A stretch of 64,000 bases of DNA, from positions 2,374,501 through 2,438,500 of the forward strand of contig NZ_CP045434.1 of assembly GCF_009363895.1 (NCBI RefSeq), in the 5' to 3' direction. The stretch's first letter is position 1. Each line of letters begins with the position of its first letter. The notes under the pieces were generated by a model, which saw only the letters and a program-made list of their open reading frames with translations, was not told the origin of the DNA and did not search any database. The DNA comes from Sphingomonas ginsengisoli An et al. 2013 (lineage in GTDB: Bacteria > Pseudomonadota > Alphaproteobacteria > Sphingomonadales > Sphingomonadaceae). The position numbers and the translations under genes are program-made. Shown here piece by piece: positions 46,715-56,947 of this stretch.

Positions 46715-49057
46715 ATGGCCGGTCGCGCGCCCGGACCCGCTCCCCGGCCCAGTCCCATGACCGGGATCGACTTCGCGCAGGTGCTCGGCATCGCCGACGC
46801 GCTGCCGATGCCGCTGTGCACGATCGATCCGCAGCAACGCTACCTTTTCTGCAACCGCGCCTTCGCCGAATTCTTCGAGCAGCCGCGCGGGACGATCCTC
46901 GGGCACACGATCGCCGAGGTGCTGTGGCCCGCGGCCTACGAGGCGCGGCGGCCGATGATCGAGGCCGCGCTGGCGGGCGAGCGGCAGTGGTTCGCCGCCG
47001 ACATCACCCATCCGACCCGCGGCCCGCTGGCGCTGCAGACGGAGTATATTCCGCAAAAGGCGCCCGACGGGCGGGTGACCGCGGTGGTGATGATCATCCA
47101 GGACGTTACCGAGCAGCGCGTCGCCGAGCGCGCGCTGCGCGAGAGCGAGGCGCGCTTCCGGCGGATCGCCGACAGCGCCCCGGTGATGATGTGGGTGACC
47201 CGGCTCGACCGCAAGCGCGAGTTCGTCAACGACGCCTATCTCGAGTTCACCGGGCTGACCCGGGCGCAGGTCAACAGCCACGAGTGGCGCGACTTCATCC
47301 ACCCCGACGACTGGGACCGGCTGGTCGCCGAGAGCATCGCCGGCGAGGCGAGCCTGCTGCCGTTCATGCTCGAGGCGCGCTACCGGCGGCACGACGGCAG
47401 CTGGCGCTGGCTGCGCAGCGTGTCGCGGCCGCGGTTCGGGCCCGATGGCGAATTGCTCGGCTATATCGGCGCGGCGTTCGACATCACGCTCGCCAAGCGG
47501 GGCGAGGAGCAGTTGAAGGCGCTGGTCGCCGAGCGCACCACCGAGCTGGGCGAGAGCGAAGCGCGGCTGAGGGCGATCTTCAACAGCGTCCAGGAACTGA
47601 TCGTCCTGATGGCGCCCGACGGCAGCATCCTCCACGCCAACCGGACCGAGTTCCAGTGGCGCGCCGGGAACATCGACCAGGTCGTCGGGCTCAAGCTGTG
47701 GGACACCCCGACCGCGGCGCTGTGGCCCGACCAGAAGGATTTCCTGCGCGACGCGATCGCCGCTGCCGCGCGCGGGGTGGCGCGCGAGGGCGAGCGGGTA
47801 TTGGCCAAAGCGAATGGGGAGAAGTTCACGCTCGATTTCTCCTTCCGCCCGGTCCGCGACGGGAGCGGGGCGATCGCCTACATCCTGTTCGAGGCGCGCG
47901 ACATTACCGAGCTGCGCGGCACGCAGGAGCAGCTCCGCCAGAGCCAGAAGATGGAGGCGCTCGGCCAGCTGACCGGGGGGATCGCGCACGACTTCAACAA
48001 TCTGCTGACGGTGGTGGTCGGCGGGCTCGACCTGATCGCCAAGCGCGAGAGCGATCCCAAGTTGCAGCGCTATGCCCAGAATGCGCTCGAGGCGGCCGAG
48101 CGCGGCGCGCGGCTGACCGCGCAACTGCTCGCCTTCAGCCGGGTCCAGCGGCTCGAGGTGCGGCCGACGCTGGTCGGGCCGCTGATCGAGAACATGCGGC
48201 CGCTGCTGCGCAACGTGCTCGGGCCGGGGGTGACCAAGGAGTTCGACCTCGACGAGAATCCGATCGCGGTGCTGGCCGACCCGACCCAGCTCGAACTCGC
48301 AGTGCTCAACCTGGCGATCAACGCGCGCGACGCGATGCCGGGGGGCGGGCGTCTGCTGTTCCGTACGGTAAAGGTCGAGATCGGCGACGACGATCCCGAA
48401 CTCAAGCCCGGCCAATATGTCGAGCTGAGCATTGCCGACAGCGGCGGGGGGATGCCGCCCGAGGTGGTCAGTCGCGCCTTCGATCCCTTCTTCACCACCA
48501 AGGAAGTGGGCAAGGGCACCGGGCTTGGCCTGTCGATGGTCTATGGCGTGGCGCGCCAGTCGGGCGGGACCGCGCGGATCGTCAGCCGGCCCGGGGCGGG
48601 GACGAAGGTGAGCCTGTGGTTCCCGCGGGCGAGCGAGGAGGCCGAGGCCGAGATCAGCGGCGGCGCGCCGAGCGAGGCCCCGCGGCCGGCGCCGGTCGAT
48701 GCGGCGGTGCTGGTGATCGACGACGACCCCGACGTCCGCCACTTCGTCGCGGCGACGCTCGAGGACATGGGGCTGCGGGTGCGCGAGGCGAAGGACGGGC
48801 GCGAGGGGCTCAAGCTGTTCGCCGCCGAGCGGCCCGATCTGGTCGTGCTCGATTTTCTGATGCCGGGTCTGACCGGGGCCGAGGTGGCGGCGGCGATGCG
48901 CGAGACGGCCCCTGAGCAGCCGATCCTGTTCGTCTCGGGCTATAGCGAGACCGAGGCGATCCGCCGCGCGGCGCCCGGGGCGTCGCTGCTGGCGAAACCG
49001 TTCCGCGCCGAGGCGCTCGACGAGGCGGTGCGCGCGGCGCTGGCCGCCGCCGGCTAG
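46715..49057 (+). CDS. hybrid sensor histidine kinase (3 PAS, HisKA, HATPase, receiver)
   Basis: 780 residues, no membrane segment. PAS domains lie at about 20-135, 150-270 and 285-400 ([19 protein letters not shown] and [20 protein letters not shown] mark the linkers). The HisKA motif [17 protein letters not shown] carries the phosphorylated His, and the ATPase has [23 protein letters not shown] and [11 protein letters not shown]. The C-terminal receiver (about 665-775) has DDDPDVRHF, the phosphorylated Asp in VVLDFLMPG and the Lys in LLAKPFR. Cytosolic PAS sensing of light, redox or a small ligand is possible. No separate output regulator is adjacent. Confidence 0.92.
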   Translation: MAGRAPGPAPRPSPMTGIDFAQVLGIADALPMPLCTIDPQQRYLFCNRAFAEFFEQPRGTILGHTIAEVLWPAAYEARRPMIEAALAGERQWFAADITHPTRGPLALQTEYIPQKAPDGRVTAVVMIIQDVTEQRVAERALRESEARFRRIADSAPVMMWVTRLDRKREFVNDAYLEFTGLTRAQVNSHEWRDFIHPDDWDRLVAESIAGEASLLPFMLEARYRRHDGSWRWLRSVSRPRFGPDGELLGYIGAAFDITLAKRGEEQLKALVAERTTELGESEARLRAIFNSVQELIVLMAPDGSILHANRTEFQWRAGNIDQVVGLKLWDTPTAALWPDQKDFLRDAIAAAARGVAREGERVLAKANGEKFTLDFSFRPVRDGSGAIAYILFEARDITELRGTQEQLRQSQKMEALGQLTGGIAHDFNNLLTVVVGGLDLIAKRESDPKLQRYAQNALEAAERGARLTAQLLAFSRVQRLEVRPTLVGPLIENMRPLLRNVLGPGVTKEFDLDENPIAVLADPTQLELAVLNLAINARDAMPGGGRLLFRTVKVEIGDDDPELKPGQYVELSIADSGGGMPPEVVSRAFDPFFTTKEVGKGTGLGLSMVYGVARQSGGTARIVSRPGAGTKVSLWFPRASEEAEAEISGGAPSEAPRPAPVDAAVLVIDDDPDVRHFVAATLEDMGLRVREAKDGREGLKLFAAERPDLVVLDFLMPGLTGAEVAAAMRETAPEQPILFVSGYSETEAIRRAAPGASLLAKPFRAEALDEAVRAALAAAG

Positions 49058-49102
49058 ACGGGGTGCGACCAAGCGGGCCGTTCGCGCGTTGCGCCCGCTG
49101 CC

Positions 49103-49396
49103 ATGATGACCTTGCTGCTCCTCGCCGCCGCCACTGCCGCCGCCGACGCGGCGCCGGTCAACCCCAATGCCACCGAGCTGTTCGACCGCGATCCGGCGCT
49201 CAACGCGTGGGCGCTCGCCCGCTTCGACGCCAACCACGACGGCTGGCTGACCCTGTTCGAGGCGCAGGCGGCGGTGAGCGACTTCAAGCAACTCGCCGAC
49301 ACCAACCATGACGGGCGGGTCAGCGTCGCCGAATATGAGGTCGCCAAGCGCTACCTGGTCGCGCGCTTCAACCTGGCGGCGGCGCCGGCGCACTAG
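49103..49396 (+). CDS. small exported EF-hand protein
   Basis: 97 residues: signal peptide (MMTLLLLAAATAAADA) and two EF-hand loops, DANHDGWLTLFE (about 43-54) and DTNHDGRVSVAE (about 66-77), both with the Asp/Asn/Asp/Gly/Glu calcium pattern. Probably a periplasmic calcium-binding protein. It begins 45 bases after the kinase. Confidence 0.83.
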   Translation: MMTLLLLAAATAAADAAPVNPNATELFDRDPALNAWALARFDANHDGWLTLFEAQAAVSDFKQLADTNHDGRVSVAEYEVAKRYLVARFNLAAAPAH

Positions 49397-49479
49397 GCGA
49401 ACGTCGCCGGCTGCGTTGACATTTGACCCGAAAAAGCGCCGTTTCCTGCCGTTGATGGTTCGACTCGGGGGAAGTGATC

Positions 49480-49956
49480 ATGGGACGCATCCAACTCTTC
49501 GCGGCAGTGGCGGCGCTGACGCTCGCACCAGCCGCCAACGCCGCCGACGGCGCGGTCGAGGCGCCGATCCGGACCATGGTGGACGCGTTCAATCGCGGTG
49601 ACGTCGCGCTGGCCAAGTCGGTCCACGTCGCGGCGCCGATGATTCTCGACGAGCCGACCGCCCCGTTCGCCTGGTCGGGGCCAAGCGCCTTCGACAGCTG
49701 GATCGCGGCGCTCGGCGCGTCGGAGGCGGCGGCCGGCAAGAGCGGCGGCAAGGTGATGCTGGGCGCGGCGACGCGCGAAACGGTGATAGGCGACCGCGCC
49801 TATGTCGTCACGCCGTCGACCTACACCTTCCAGCAGGGCGGGCGGACGATGCGCGAAACGGGCACGATGACCTTCGCCCTGGTCAAGGAAGGGGCCGCCT
49901 GGAAGATCCAGGCCTGGACCTGGACCAGCCCCGCGGCGGTGCCGGTCGCGCGCTAG
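49480..49956 (+). CDS. exported NTF2-like (SnoaL/DUF4440-type) protein
   Basis: 158 residues: signal peptide (MGRIQLFAAVAALTLAPAANA) followed by a single cone-shaped NTF2 domain (IRTMVDAFNRGDVALAKSV, then GDRAYVVTPSTYTFQQ and FALVKEGAAWKIQAWTW). Such proteins may be enzymes or ligand-binding scaffolds, and no active-site pattern is evident. GGGGGA lies before ATG 49480, two codons after a possible GTG 49474. Confidence 0.78.
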   Translation: MGRIQLFAAVAALTLAPAANAADGAVEAPIRTMVDAFNRGDVALAKSVHVAAPMILDEPTAPFAWSGPSAFDSWIAALGASEAAAGKSGGKVMLGAATRETVIGDRAYVVTPSTYTFQQGGRTMRETGTMTFALVKEGAAWKIQAWTWTSPAAVPVAR

Positions 49957-50000
49957 CCCGGGCTCGACGCGGCGGCGCGGTTGCGCCACCTTCACCGGCG

Positions 50001-50621
50001 ATGTGCAACCTCTATCGCCTGACCAAGCCCAACAGCGAAGTCGCCCAATTGTTCGGGGTGACCGTCGGCCAGGTCGGCAATGCCGGCGGAGGCGAGGTCT
50101 ATCCCGCGCAGCCGGGGCTGGTGGTGGCGGCGGGCGAACTCAGCGCGATGACCTGGGGCTTTCCGCTGGTGCTCAAGGGCAAGAACGGCCAGCCGCTGAA
50201 GCCGCGGCCGGTCAACAATGCGCGGGCCGACAAGCTCGACAATTTCATGTGGCGCTACAGTTTCGCCGAGCGGCGCTGCCTGATTCCCGTCAGCGCCTTC
50301 GCCGAGGCCGAGGGCGAGGCGGGAGCCAAGACGCGGACCTGGTTCAGCCTGCCCGACCAGGAGCTGTTCGCGGTCGCCGGGCTGTGGCGCGACACGGCCG
50401 AATGGGGGCGCTGCTATTCGATGGTGATGACCGAGGCGTGCCAGCATGTCGCCCACGTCCACGACCGGATGCCGGTGATCCTGCGGGCGGAGGAATGGAG
50501 CGACTGGCTCGACGGGCCGCCCGATCACGCGCGGCTGCTGTGCCGGCCCTACCCCGACCTGATGGTGTGCGAGGCGACAGACCAGGCCTGGGTGAAGCGG
50601 GCGGTGACGGCGACGCGCTAA
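50001..50621 (+). CDS. SOS response-associated peptidase (SRAP/HMCES/YedK family)
   Basis: Forms a stable thiazolidine crosslink with abasic sites in single-stranded DNA, shielding them during replication. The 206-residue protein begins MCNLYRLT, so Cys2 is exposed after Met removal. Asn in PVNNARAD, Glu in PVSAFAEAEG and His in HVHDRMPVIL complete the active site. No SOS box recognised upstream. Confidence 0.92.
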   Translation: MCNLYRLTKPNSEVAQLFGVTVGQVGNAGGGEVYPAQPGLVVAAGELSAMTWGFPLVLKGKNGQPLKPRPVNNARADKLDNFMWRYSFAERRCLIPVSAFAEAEGEAGAKTRTWFSLPDQELFAVAGLWRDTAEWGRCYSMVMTEACQHVAHVHDRMPVILRAEEWSDWLDGPPDHARLLCRPYPDLMVCEATDQAWVKRAVTATR

Positions 50622-50655
50622 CCGGGCGGTAAGGCTCGTAGCGCTAGGGGGAGGC

Positions 50656-50922
50656 ATGGCCGCCCCTCTGCCGACCGCGAAGAAATCCGTCGACCTCGCC
50701 GCGAGCGGGGGCGTGCGGATGTCGCGCGTCCGCCGCGACCCGCCGCCGGTGCAGAAGGAAAAGACGCTGACCCGCGCCGAACTGCGCGAGCGCGAGGCGT
50801 GGGCGCTGGGGCTGGGGATCGGCGCGGTGACGGTGGCGATCTTCGTGCTGCTGGTCGCTTTCAGCCGCTGGGCGGGTTGGTCGTTGAGCGACTATGTGAT
50901 CGTGCTGCGCGAGCGGGTCTGA
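50656..50922 (+). CDS. small single-pass membrane protein
   Basis: 88 residues: a basic, disordered N-terminal half (SRVRRDPPPVQKEKTLTRAE) and one membrane helix (about 52-70, GLGIGAVTVAIFVLLVAF). GGGGGAGG precedes ATG 50656. Its TGA lies in a palindrome shared with the convergent neighbour. Unknown function. Confidence 0.7.
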   Translation: MAAPLPTAKKSVDLAASGGVRMSRVRRDPPPVQKEKTLTRAELREREAWALGLGIGAVTVAIFVLLVAFSRWAGWSLSDYVIVLRERV

Positions 50923-50944
50923 CGCGCGCCGCGCGGCGCGTCAG
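50919..50944. terminator. palindrome spanning two convergent stop codons
   Basis: CTGACGCGC (50919-50927) pairs with GCGCGTCAG (50936-50944). The TGA of the 88-residue gene and the TCA (stop) of the minus-strand gene sit symmetrically in the two arms. There is no T-run. Possibly a bidirectional stop or 3' protector. Confidence 0.5.
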
Positions 50945-51084
50945 TGCTTCTTCGCCGCCGCGCCCTTCTTGCCGAGGATCGACTGCGCCTTGCTGCTGGT
51001 GCGCGGGTTCTTCTTGCCCTCGTGGCTGGCCGCCGCATTGGCCTTGCGGGCGGCGTGGCTGCCGTGGCCCTTGGTCTCGCTCAT
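50941..51084 (-). CDS. 47-residue Lys/Ala/His-rich protein
   Basis: Read directly: MSETKGHGSHAARKANAAAS, then HEGKKNPRTSSKAQSILG and KKGAAAKKH. AGAGGAG lies eight bases before the ATG, an excellent ribosome site. Strongly basic and probably disordered, perhaps nucleic-acid associated. No family name known to me. Confidence 0.7.
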   Translation of the reverse strand: MSETKGHGSHAARKANAAASHEGKKNPRTSSKAQSILGKKGAAAKKH

Positions 51085-51151
51085 GGTCACAACTCCTCTC
51101 GGAAGGGGAAACGTGGAAGGCGGGAGCGAGTGCCTAGGGCTTTGGGGCAGG

Positions 51152-51376
51152 TCAGGCGCGCGAATAGGCCGGGCGGAAGGGCTCGCGTTTGGTGGTGTCG
51201 GGCTTGAGATTGCTCTTGAACTTGCGGGCCATCACCGCGGCGCCGTCGCTGCTCAGGCAGACCAGCCGGACGCCGCCCCCGGGCAGTTTCTCGAGCGCGG
51301 AGATGCCGACCTTCTCGGCCTGGCATTTGGCGACGACCTGATCCTCGCTCAGGTCGACGAACATCGCGCGGCTCAT
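51152..51376 (-). CDS. 74-residue protein of unknown function
   Basis: MSRAMFVDLSEDQVVAKCQA, then GISALEKLPGGGVRLVCLSS and a basic tail (MARKFKSNLKPDTTKREPF). The ATG overlaps the TGA of the upstream small gene by 4 bases, indicating coupled translation. It has two cysteines and no membrane segment. Function unknown. Confidence 0.7.
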   Translation of the reverse strand: MSRAMFVDLSEDQVVAKCQAEKVGISALEKLPGGGVRLVCLSSDGAAVMARKFKSNLKPDTTKREPFRPAYSRA

Positions 51377-51510
51377 GCCCGCGCCTCGACGATCCGGGCG
51401 CCATAGGCGCGGTAGAGGGCGAGGTGGGCGCGGCGCGCGGGCTCGGACGCCGCGGCGCGGGCGCGGACGAGCGAGACGCCCCGCCGGTGATAGAGATAGT
51501 TGAAGTCCAT
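51373..51510 (-). CDS. 45-residue conserved-looking small protein
   Basis: MDFNYLYHRRGVSLVRARAA, then SEPARRAHLALYRAYGARI. This MDxNYLYHRxxVS type of small protein is, as far as I recall, frequent in sphingomonads. GGAG lies seven bases before ATG 51510, and the stop overlaps the next ATG. An in-frame extension to 51564 lacks a ribosome site. Function unknown. Confidence 0.7.
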   Translation of the reverse strand: MDFNYLYHRRGVSLVRARAAASEPARRAHLALYRAYGARIVEARA

Positions 51511-51623
51511 GGGGCAGCTCCTGGCTGGTAAGCGGGAGCACAAGCACGCGTCTCTCAGGCACACGGGCTTACGAAGGGCGATCCGTGCGATGCGGAGGGT
51601 TTAGCACGCGGGCGGGCAATGAC

Positions 51624-52040
51624 CTAATGCGGCGGGAGGGTGTTGCCGTAATCCTCGCAGGCGATGCCGTCGCCGTCGCCGTCCATGTCCTCGCGATAGC
51701 CGGGGTCGCCGCGATGGAGCGGGGCGGCGCCGGCCGCCTCGGCTTCGCGGCAGCCGCGATAATAGACGCCTTTCGCGAGAGGCTCTGCCGCCGCCGCGAC
51801 CGCCATCCGCGAGCCGCGCGTCACCCTGACCCCCGACACTTCCGCGAACGTGCCGCCGCGCCAGCTTCCTTCACGATCGGGGGCATCGGAGGGCGGGCGA
51901 TCGAGGACCATGTGGGGGCCCTTGCCATGGACCAGCTTGGGCAGGGCTGCATGGAGGTTGCCATGGCCCAACCAGCTCATCCCGGCCCCGACGGCGATGC
52001 CGCACGCGATGGCGATGATCAAGATGGCGAACGTGCGCAT
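51624..52040 (-). CDS. excalibur calcium-binding domain protein, membrane-anchored
   Basis: 138 residues: an N-terminal membrane helix (MRTFAILIIAIACGIAVGAG), a variable linker, and a C-terminal excalibur domain (YRGCREAEAAGAAPL, then DMDGDGDGIACE) with the Cys pair and the Asp-rich DxDxDG calcium loop. Periplasmic or exported side. A promoter and ribosome site are not obvious. Confidence 0.85.
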   Translation of the reverse strand: MRTFAILIIAIACGIAVGAGMSWLGHGNLHAALPKLVHGKGPHMVLDRPPSDAPDREGSWRGGTFAEVSGVRVTRGSRMAVAAAAEPLAKGVYYRGCREAEAAGAAPLHRGDPGYREDMDGDGDGIACEDYGNTLPPH

Positions 52041-52117
52041 GCGTTCTGATCGCACGGGCAAGGTAAGCGATTGGTGAAAGCCAGGGCGTTTCGATCGGAG
52101 GCGTCAGCGCCGCCGCT

Positions 52118-52690
52118 TCACATCCCCGGCATGGTGCCCGGGCGGATGTAGGCCATGAGGTGGGGAGCGTAGTCGATCTTGCCGAGGGGGACGCCGTCGT
52201 GGCGGAGGAGGGCGTAGGTCATGCCCTGGTGGAAGACGACCTGGGGCAGCGCCCAGTCGCGGACGTAGGTCGCGCGGGTCATGTCGAAGACGATGCCCAT
52301 CGGCAGGTCGTGGACGAGCGGGGCGTCCTCATCGGCGTCGAATTCGTCGGGGGCGACGGTGGCGAGCAGCGCGAGCGCCTCGTGCAGCCGGGCGCGGCCG
52401 TCGGCCAGCGTGCCGGGATGGTCGCCGGCGTTGGCGCCCTCGGTGCGGATGGCGATCACGGCGTCGGGGACGGGCTGCCCACGCAGGCGGTAGATCGGCT
52501 CCATCGCCTGGAAGGCGGCGATGCGCAGCTGGCTCGCCAGCGGCCACATGTCGGGCGCGAGGCGGAGGGGGAGCAATTCGTCGGCGCTGCGGCCCTGCGC
52601 GGCGGCCCAGCCCTCGGCCTTGTCGAGCCAGGCGAGCATGGCGCTGAGCTGGTTGGTGAGCGTCGGGACGAGGAAGGCGGTGAGGGACAT
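52118..52690 (-). CDS. DUF1993 family protein
   Basis: 190 residues of the DUF1993 (DinB-like four-helix) family: MSLTAFLVPTLTNQLSAMLA, LRLAPDMWPLASQLRIAAFQ and the late QVVFHQGMTYALLRHDGVPLG are characteristic. Cytosolic. DinB-like proteins often bind metals and take part in thiol chemistry, but no role is known for this family. ATG 52690 is clear. It lies 56 bases beyond the uvrB stop. Confidence 0.87.
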   Translation of the reverse strand: MSLTAFLVPTLTNQLSAMLAWLDKAEGWAAAQGRSADELLPLRLAPDMWPLASQLRIAAFQAMEPIYRLRGQPVPDAVIAIRTEGANAGDHPGTLADGRARLHEALALLATVAPDEFDADEDAPLVHDLPMGIVFDMTRATYVRDWALPQVVFHQGMTYALLRHDGVPLGKIDYAPHLMAYIRPGTMPGM

Positions 52691-52746
52691 GAGCGGGCTC
52701 CTGGCGGGGTGGCGCCCTGTCCCTAGCCGGTGAGCCCCGCCGCTTG

Positions 52747-54948
52747 CTACCGCCGCGCGCGCTTGTTCATGCGGACCTGCTGCTGCTTGCCGTAGCGGGT
52801 CTTGCGGGTGCCGGGCTTGCCTTCGGTCGAGTGGCCGACGCGCGGGGCGGCGCGCTGCTGGTCCGGGATGCCGAGCTCGTCCTCCTCGAGCTTGCGGATC
52901 TCGTCGCGCAGGCGCGCGGCTTCCTCGAACTCGAGGTCGGCGGCGGCCTTGCGCATCCGGCTCTCGAGGTCGCCGATGTAGGCGCGCAAATTGTGGCCGA
53001 CGAGGTGCGGGCGTTCGTCGTCGCCGGTGTCGACGGTGACGCCGTCGCGAGTGCTGACGTGGGCGATGATGTCCGAGATGTTGCGCTTGATGCTCTCGGG
53101 CGTGATGCCATGCTCGAGATTGTAGGCGCTCTGCCGCTCGCGGCGGCGGCCGGTCTCGGCGAGCGCGCGTTCCATGCTGCCGGTGATGGTGTCGGCGTAG
53201 AGGATGACGCGGCCGTCGACGTTGCGCGCGGCGCGGCCGATGGTCTGGATGAGCGAGGTTTCGGAGCGCAAGAAACCTTCCTTGTCGGCATCGAGGATCG
53301 CGACCAGCCCGCATTCGGGGATGTCGAGGCCCTCGCGCAGCAGGTTGATCCCGACCAGCACGTCATAGACCCCGAGGCGAAGGTCGCGGATCAGCTCGAT
53401 GCGTTCCAGCGTCTCGACGTCCGAGTGCATGTAGCGGACCTTGATGCCCGCTTCGTGGAGATATTCGGTGAGGTCCTCGGCCATCCGCTTGGTCAGCGTG
53501 GTGACCAGCGTCCGATAGCCGGCCTTGGCAGTCTTCTTGGCCTCGTTGATGAGGTCGTCGACCTGGTCCTCGATCGGCTTGATCTCGACCGGCGGGTCGA
53601 TGAGGCCGGTCGGGCGGATCACCTGCTCGGAGAAGACGCCGCCGGTCTCGTTCATCTCCCACGGGCCCGGGGTCGCCGAGACGAACACCGACTGCGGGCG
53701 CATCGCCTCCCATTCGGGGAAGCGCAAGGGACGGTTGTCGATGCAGCTGGGCAGGCGGAAGCCGTGCTCGGCGAGGGTGATCTTCCGCCGGTGATCGCCG
53801 CGCGCCATCGCGCCGATCTGCGGCACGGTCTGGTGGCTTTCGTCGACGAACAGCAGGGCGTTGTCGGGCAGATATTCGAACAGGGTCGGCGGCGGTTCGC
53901 CGGGGAGACGACCGGTCAGGAAGCGGCTGTAATTCTCGATCCCCGCGCAGCTGCCGGTGGCGGCGATCATCTCGAGGTCGAAGTTGGTCCGCTGCTCCAA
54001 TCGCTGCGCCTCGAGCAGGCGGCCTTCGGCGACAAGCTCCTTGAGGCGCTCCTCGAGCTCGTGGCGGATCGCGCCCATTGCCTGCTTGAGCGTCGGGCCG
54101 GGGGTCACGTAGTGCGAGTTGGCGTAGACCTTGACCGTCTGCAGCGAGGCGACCTTCTTGCCGGTCAGCGGATCGAATTCGACGATGTCCTCGATCTCGT
54201 CGCCGAAGAAGCTGACCCGCCAGGCGGTGTCCTCATAGTGCGAGGGGAAGATCTCGAGGCTGTCGCCGCGGACGCGGAAGTTGCCGCGGGCGAAGGCCTG
54301 GTCGTTGCGCTTGTACTGGAGCGCGACGAGCTTGCGGATAATCTCGCGCTGGTCGACGTGCGCGCCCTTCTGCATCGAGAAGACCATCGCCGAATAGGTC
54401 TCGACCGAGCCGATGCCGTAGAGGCAGGAGACCGAGGCGACGATGATCACGTCGTCGCGCTCGAGCAATGAGCGGGTGGCCGAGTGGCGCATCCGGTCGA
54501 TCGCCTCGTTCACCGAGCTTTCCTTCTCGATGTAGGTGTCGGTGCGGGGGACGTAGGCTTCGGGCTGATAGTAATCGTAGTAGCTGACGAAATATTCGAC
54601 CGCATTGTCAGGGAAGAAGCTCTTGAACTCGCCGTAGAGCTGGGCGGCGAGGATCTTGTTGGGGGCGAGGACCAGCGCCGGGCGCTGGGTCTGCTGGATG
54701 ACCTGCGCCATCGTGTAGGTCTTGCCCGAGCCGGTCACGCCGAGGAGGACCTGGTTCTTCTCGCCGTCATCGCGGATGCCCGCGACCAGCTCGGCGATTG
54801 CGGTCGGCTGGTCGCCGGCGGGTTCGTAATCGCTGGTCAGGGTGAACTTGCGGCCGCCCTCGGCCTTTTCGGGGCGCTGCGGGCGATGGGGGACGAAGTC
54901 CGCGCCGGTCTCCGGTTCGGCGAGGCTGGTGCGAATCTGGATGTCCAT
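52747..54948 (-). CDS. uvrB: UvrABC system protein B
   Basis: Damage-verifying helicase-like subunit of nucleotide excision repair. 733 residues from ATG 54948: Walker A GVTGSGKT, beta-hairpin [12 protein letters not shown], Walker B-like [10 protein letters not shown], helicase motif [11 protein letters not shown] and the C-terminal UVR domain [20 protein letters not shown], which contacts UvrC. The C-terminus adds a basic tail ([18 protein letters not shown]). Length slightly above E. coli. Not preceded by a recognised SOS box. Confidence 0.97.
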   Translation of the reverse strand: MDIQIRTSLAEPETGADFVPHRPQRPEKAEGGRKFTLTSDYEPAGDQPTAIAELVAGIRDDGEKNQVLLGVTGSGKTYTMAQVIQQTQRPALVLAPNKILAAQLYGEFKSFFPDNAVEYFVSYYDYYQPEAYVPRTDTYIEKESSVNEAIDRMRHSATRSLLERDDVIIVASVSCLYGIGSVETYSAMVFSMQKGAHVDQREIIRKLVALQYKRNDQAFARGNFRVRGDSLEIFPSHYEDTAWRVSFFGDEIEDIVEFDPLTGKKVASLQTVKVYANSHYVTPGPTLKQAMGAIRHELEERLKELVAEGRLLEAQRLEQRTNFDLEMIAATGSCAGIENYSRFLTGRLPGEPPPTLFEYLPDNALLFVDESHQTVPQIGAMARGDHRRKITLAEHGFRLPSCIDNRPLRFPEWEAMRPQSVFVSATPGPWEMNETGGVFSEQVIRPTGLIDPPVEIKPIEDQVDDLINEAKKTAKAGYRTLVTTLTKRMAEDLTEYLHEAGIKVRYMHSDVETLERIELIRDLRLGVYDVLVGINLLREGLDIPECGLVAILDADKEGFLRSETSLIQTIGRAARNVDGRVILYADTITGSMERALAETGRRRERQSAYNLEHGITPESIKRNISDIIAHVSTRDGVTVDTGDDERPHLVGHNLRAYIGDLESRMRKAAADLEFEEAARLRDEIRKLEEDELGIPDQQRAAPRVGHSTEGKPGTRKTRYGKQQQVRMNKRARR

Positions 54949-54985
54949 GAGCGCGAATATGGGGACGCGCGCGCCCGCCCGCAAT

Positions 54986-55894
54986 TCAGCCGGCGCGGGT
55001 CTCGGCGCGGACGAAATCGACCAGGGCGCGGAGCGGTGCGGGCAGGTGGCGGCGGCCGGAGTAATAGAGGAAGGGGCCGGGGAAGCTTTCCCACCAGTCG
55101 GCGAGCAGGGGGACGAGACGCCCGCTCGCGAGATGGTCGGCGATCCAGTCCTCGAAGATGTAGACGAGGCCGAGGCCGCTAAGCGCTGAGTCGACCAGCA
55201 GGTCCGAGGCGAGGCCGGGGCGGCAGATCATGCGCGACGGCGGGTCGACCCGGACGACCTCCTCGCCGCGGCGAAACTCCCACAACGGCGTGGCGCCGCC
55301 GGCGAAGCGGACCCGCAGCGCCTGGTGGCCGAGCAGGTCGCGCGGGTGGGCGGGCGTGCCATGCGCCGCGAGGTAGGCGGGGGCCGCGGCGAGCACGAAG
55401 CGCTGGGTCGGAGGGCCGATCGGCAGCGCGATCATGTCCTGCTCGAGCCGCTCGTCATAGCGGATGCCGGCGTCGGCGCCGGCGGCGATGAGGTCGACGA
55501 AGCCATCCTCGGCGGTGATCTCGACCCGGATATCGGGGAAGGCGGCGAGGAAGCGGGCGAGCAGGTCGGGCAGTACGGTGCGAGCGACGTTGGCGGGAAC
55601 GTTGACGCGGAGGGTGCCCGCCGGCCGGTCGCGGAAGGCGTCGAGGCTGTCGAGCGCGGCGGTGACGTCGCCGAGCGCGGGGCTCAAGCGGTCGAACAGG
55701 CGCTGGCCGGCCTCGGTCGGGGCGATGCTGCGGGTGGTGCGATGGAGGAGGCGGAGGCCGAGCCGCGTCTCGAGCCGGCGGACCGCTTCGCTGAGCGCGC
55801 TCGCCGAGACGCGTCCGGTCCGCGCCGCCTCACGGAAGCCGCCCGCGCTGACTACTGCGGCGAAGGAAGCGAGGTCGTCGAGTTGGCTCGGCAT
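54986..55894 (-). CDS. LysR family transcriptional regulator
   Basis: 302 residues: N-terminal winged helix-turn-helix ([35 protein letters not shown]) and a C-terminal effector-binding domain with [16 protein letters not shown]. Divergent from an aldo/keto reductase with a 97-bp spacer, the usual LysR-target layout, so it probably controls that gene and itself. Effector unknown. Confidence 0.92.
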   Translation of the reverse strand: MPSQLDDLASFAAVVSAGGFREAARTGRVSASALSEAVRRLETRLGLRLLHRTTRSIAPTEAGQRLFDRLSPALGDVTAALDSLDAFRDRPAGTLRVNVPANVARTVLPDLLARFLAAFPDIRVEITAEDGFVDLIAAGADAGIRYDERLEQDMIALPIGPPTQRFVLAAAPAYLAAHGTPAHPRDLLGHQALRVRFAGGATPLWEFRRGEEVVRVDPPSRMICRPGLASDLLVDSALSGLGLVYIFEDWIADHLASGRLVPLLADWWESFPGPFLYYSGRRHLPAPLRALVDFVRAETRAG

Positions 55895-55991
55895 TGTTCG
55901 TAAATCCGCACAGCCCGTGACGATCCTAGCCGCTTATCGCACGCACCGTCGAGGCCTAGATGCGTTGGGCAGGGGGATGAAGGAGTGGACG

Positions 55992-56870
55992 ATGACCGAT
56001 TTGAGCAAGGCCGGGACCTATCGGTTGGGCGACCGCGAGGTGCGGCGGATGGGCTATGGCGCGATGCAGCTGGCCGGGCCGGGGGTGTTCGGACCGCCGA
56101 AGGACCACGAAGCGGCGCTTGCCGTGCTGCGCGAGGCGCTGTCGCAAGGGGTCGACCATATCGACACCAGCGATTTCTACGGGCCGCACGTCACCAACCA
56201 ACTGATCCGCGAGGCGCTGGCGCCTTATCCGGAGCGGCTGACGCTGGTAACCAAGCTGGGCGCGGTGCGCGATGACCAGGGCGCCTGGCTGCCGGCGCAG
56301 GGCGCGGCGGAACTGACGCAGGGTCTGCGCGACAATCTCGCCAACCTCGGGCTGGAGGCGATGGAGGTCGTCAACCTGCGGCTGATGGGCGCCGTCCACG
56401 GACCCAAGGAGGGCAGCGTCGCGCGGCAGGTCGAGGCGATGGCCGAACTGCAGCGGCAGGGGCTGGTCCGGCACATCGGGATCAGCAACGCCACGCGGGC
56501 CCAGGTCGAGGAAGCGCGCGCGATCGTCCCGATCGTTTGCGTCCAGAACGCCTACAACATTGTCCAGCGCGACGACGATGCGCTGATCGACTGGCTGGCG
56601 GCGGAGGGAATCGCCTACGTGCCCTTCTTCCCGCTCGGCGGGTTCACGCCGCTTCAGTCGGATGCGCTCGGCGCCATCGCGGCGGAGTTGGGGGCGAGCC
56701 CGATGCAGGTGGCGCTGGCGTGGCTGCTTCGGCGATCGCCCAACATCTTGGCTATCCCCGGCACGTCGTCGGTCGCACACCTGCGCGACAATCTGGCGGC
56801 GGCGGAGCTGGAACTCAGCGACGACGTGTTCGAGCGGCTGTCGGCGATTGGGATGAAGGCGGTCGCCTAG
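55992..56870 (+). CDS. aldo/keto reductase
   Basis: 292-residue NADPH-dependent (beta/alpha)8 oxidoreductase. The active-site tetrad is DTSDFYG (Asp, Tyr), Lys in LVTKLG and, instead of the usual His, Asn/Arg in VVNLRLMG, a substitution seen in some oxidoreductase-type AKRs. The cofactor motif is AIPGTSSVAHLRDN. ATG 55992 has AAGGAG six bases upstream. Probable target of the divergent LysR regulator. Substrate unknown. Confidence 0.9.
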   Translation: MTDLSKAGTYRLGDREVRRMGYGAMQLAGPGVFGPPKDHEAALAVLREALSQGVDHIDTSDFYGPHVTNQLIREALAPYPERLTLVTKLGAVRDDQGAWLPAQGAAELTQGLRDNLANLGLEAMEVVNLRLMGAVHGPKEGSVARQVEAMAELQRQGLVRHIGISNATRAQVEEARAIVPIVCVQNAYNIVQRDDDALIDWLAAEGIAYVPFFPLGGFTPLQSDALGAIAAELGASPMQVALAWLLRRSPNILAIPGTSSVAHLRDNLAAAELELSDDVFERLSAIGMKAVA

Positions 56871-56885
56871 CCCCCAAACGACAAT

Positions 56886-56907
56886 GGGCGGGCTCGAAGG
56901 CCCGCCC
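56886..56907. terminator. convergent terminator between the AKR and PEP-CTERM genes
   Basis: GGGCGGGC (56886-56893) pairs with GCCCGCCC (56900-56907). Flanking ACAA/TTGT extends the helix, and on the minus strand ATTGTCGTTTG follows. It fits termination of the minus-strand PEP-CTERM transcript, and possibly of the AKR gene. Confidence 0.7.
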
Positions 56908-56947
56908 ACAGTTGTCCAACCCATGGGAGCAGTTGGAGAGTGTTCGC

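Noticed and set aside
46310..49393. Open minus-strand frame of over 1,000 codons opposite the MFS and hybrid-kinase genes
   Set aside because: Translation is Arg/Gln/Pro/His-rich with no domain pattern; it is the antisense shadow of high-GC coding sequence. The plus-strand genes have full motif sets.
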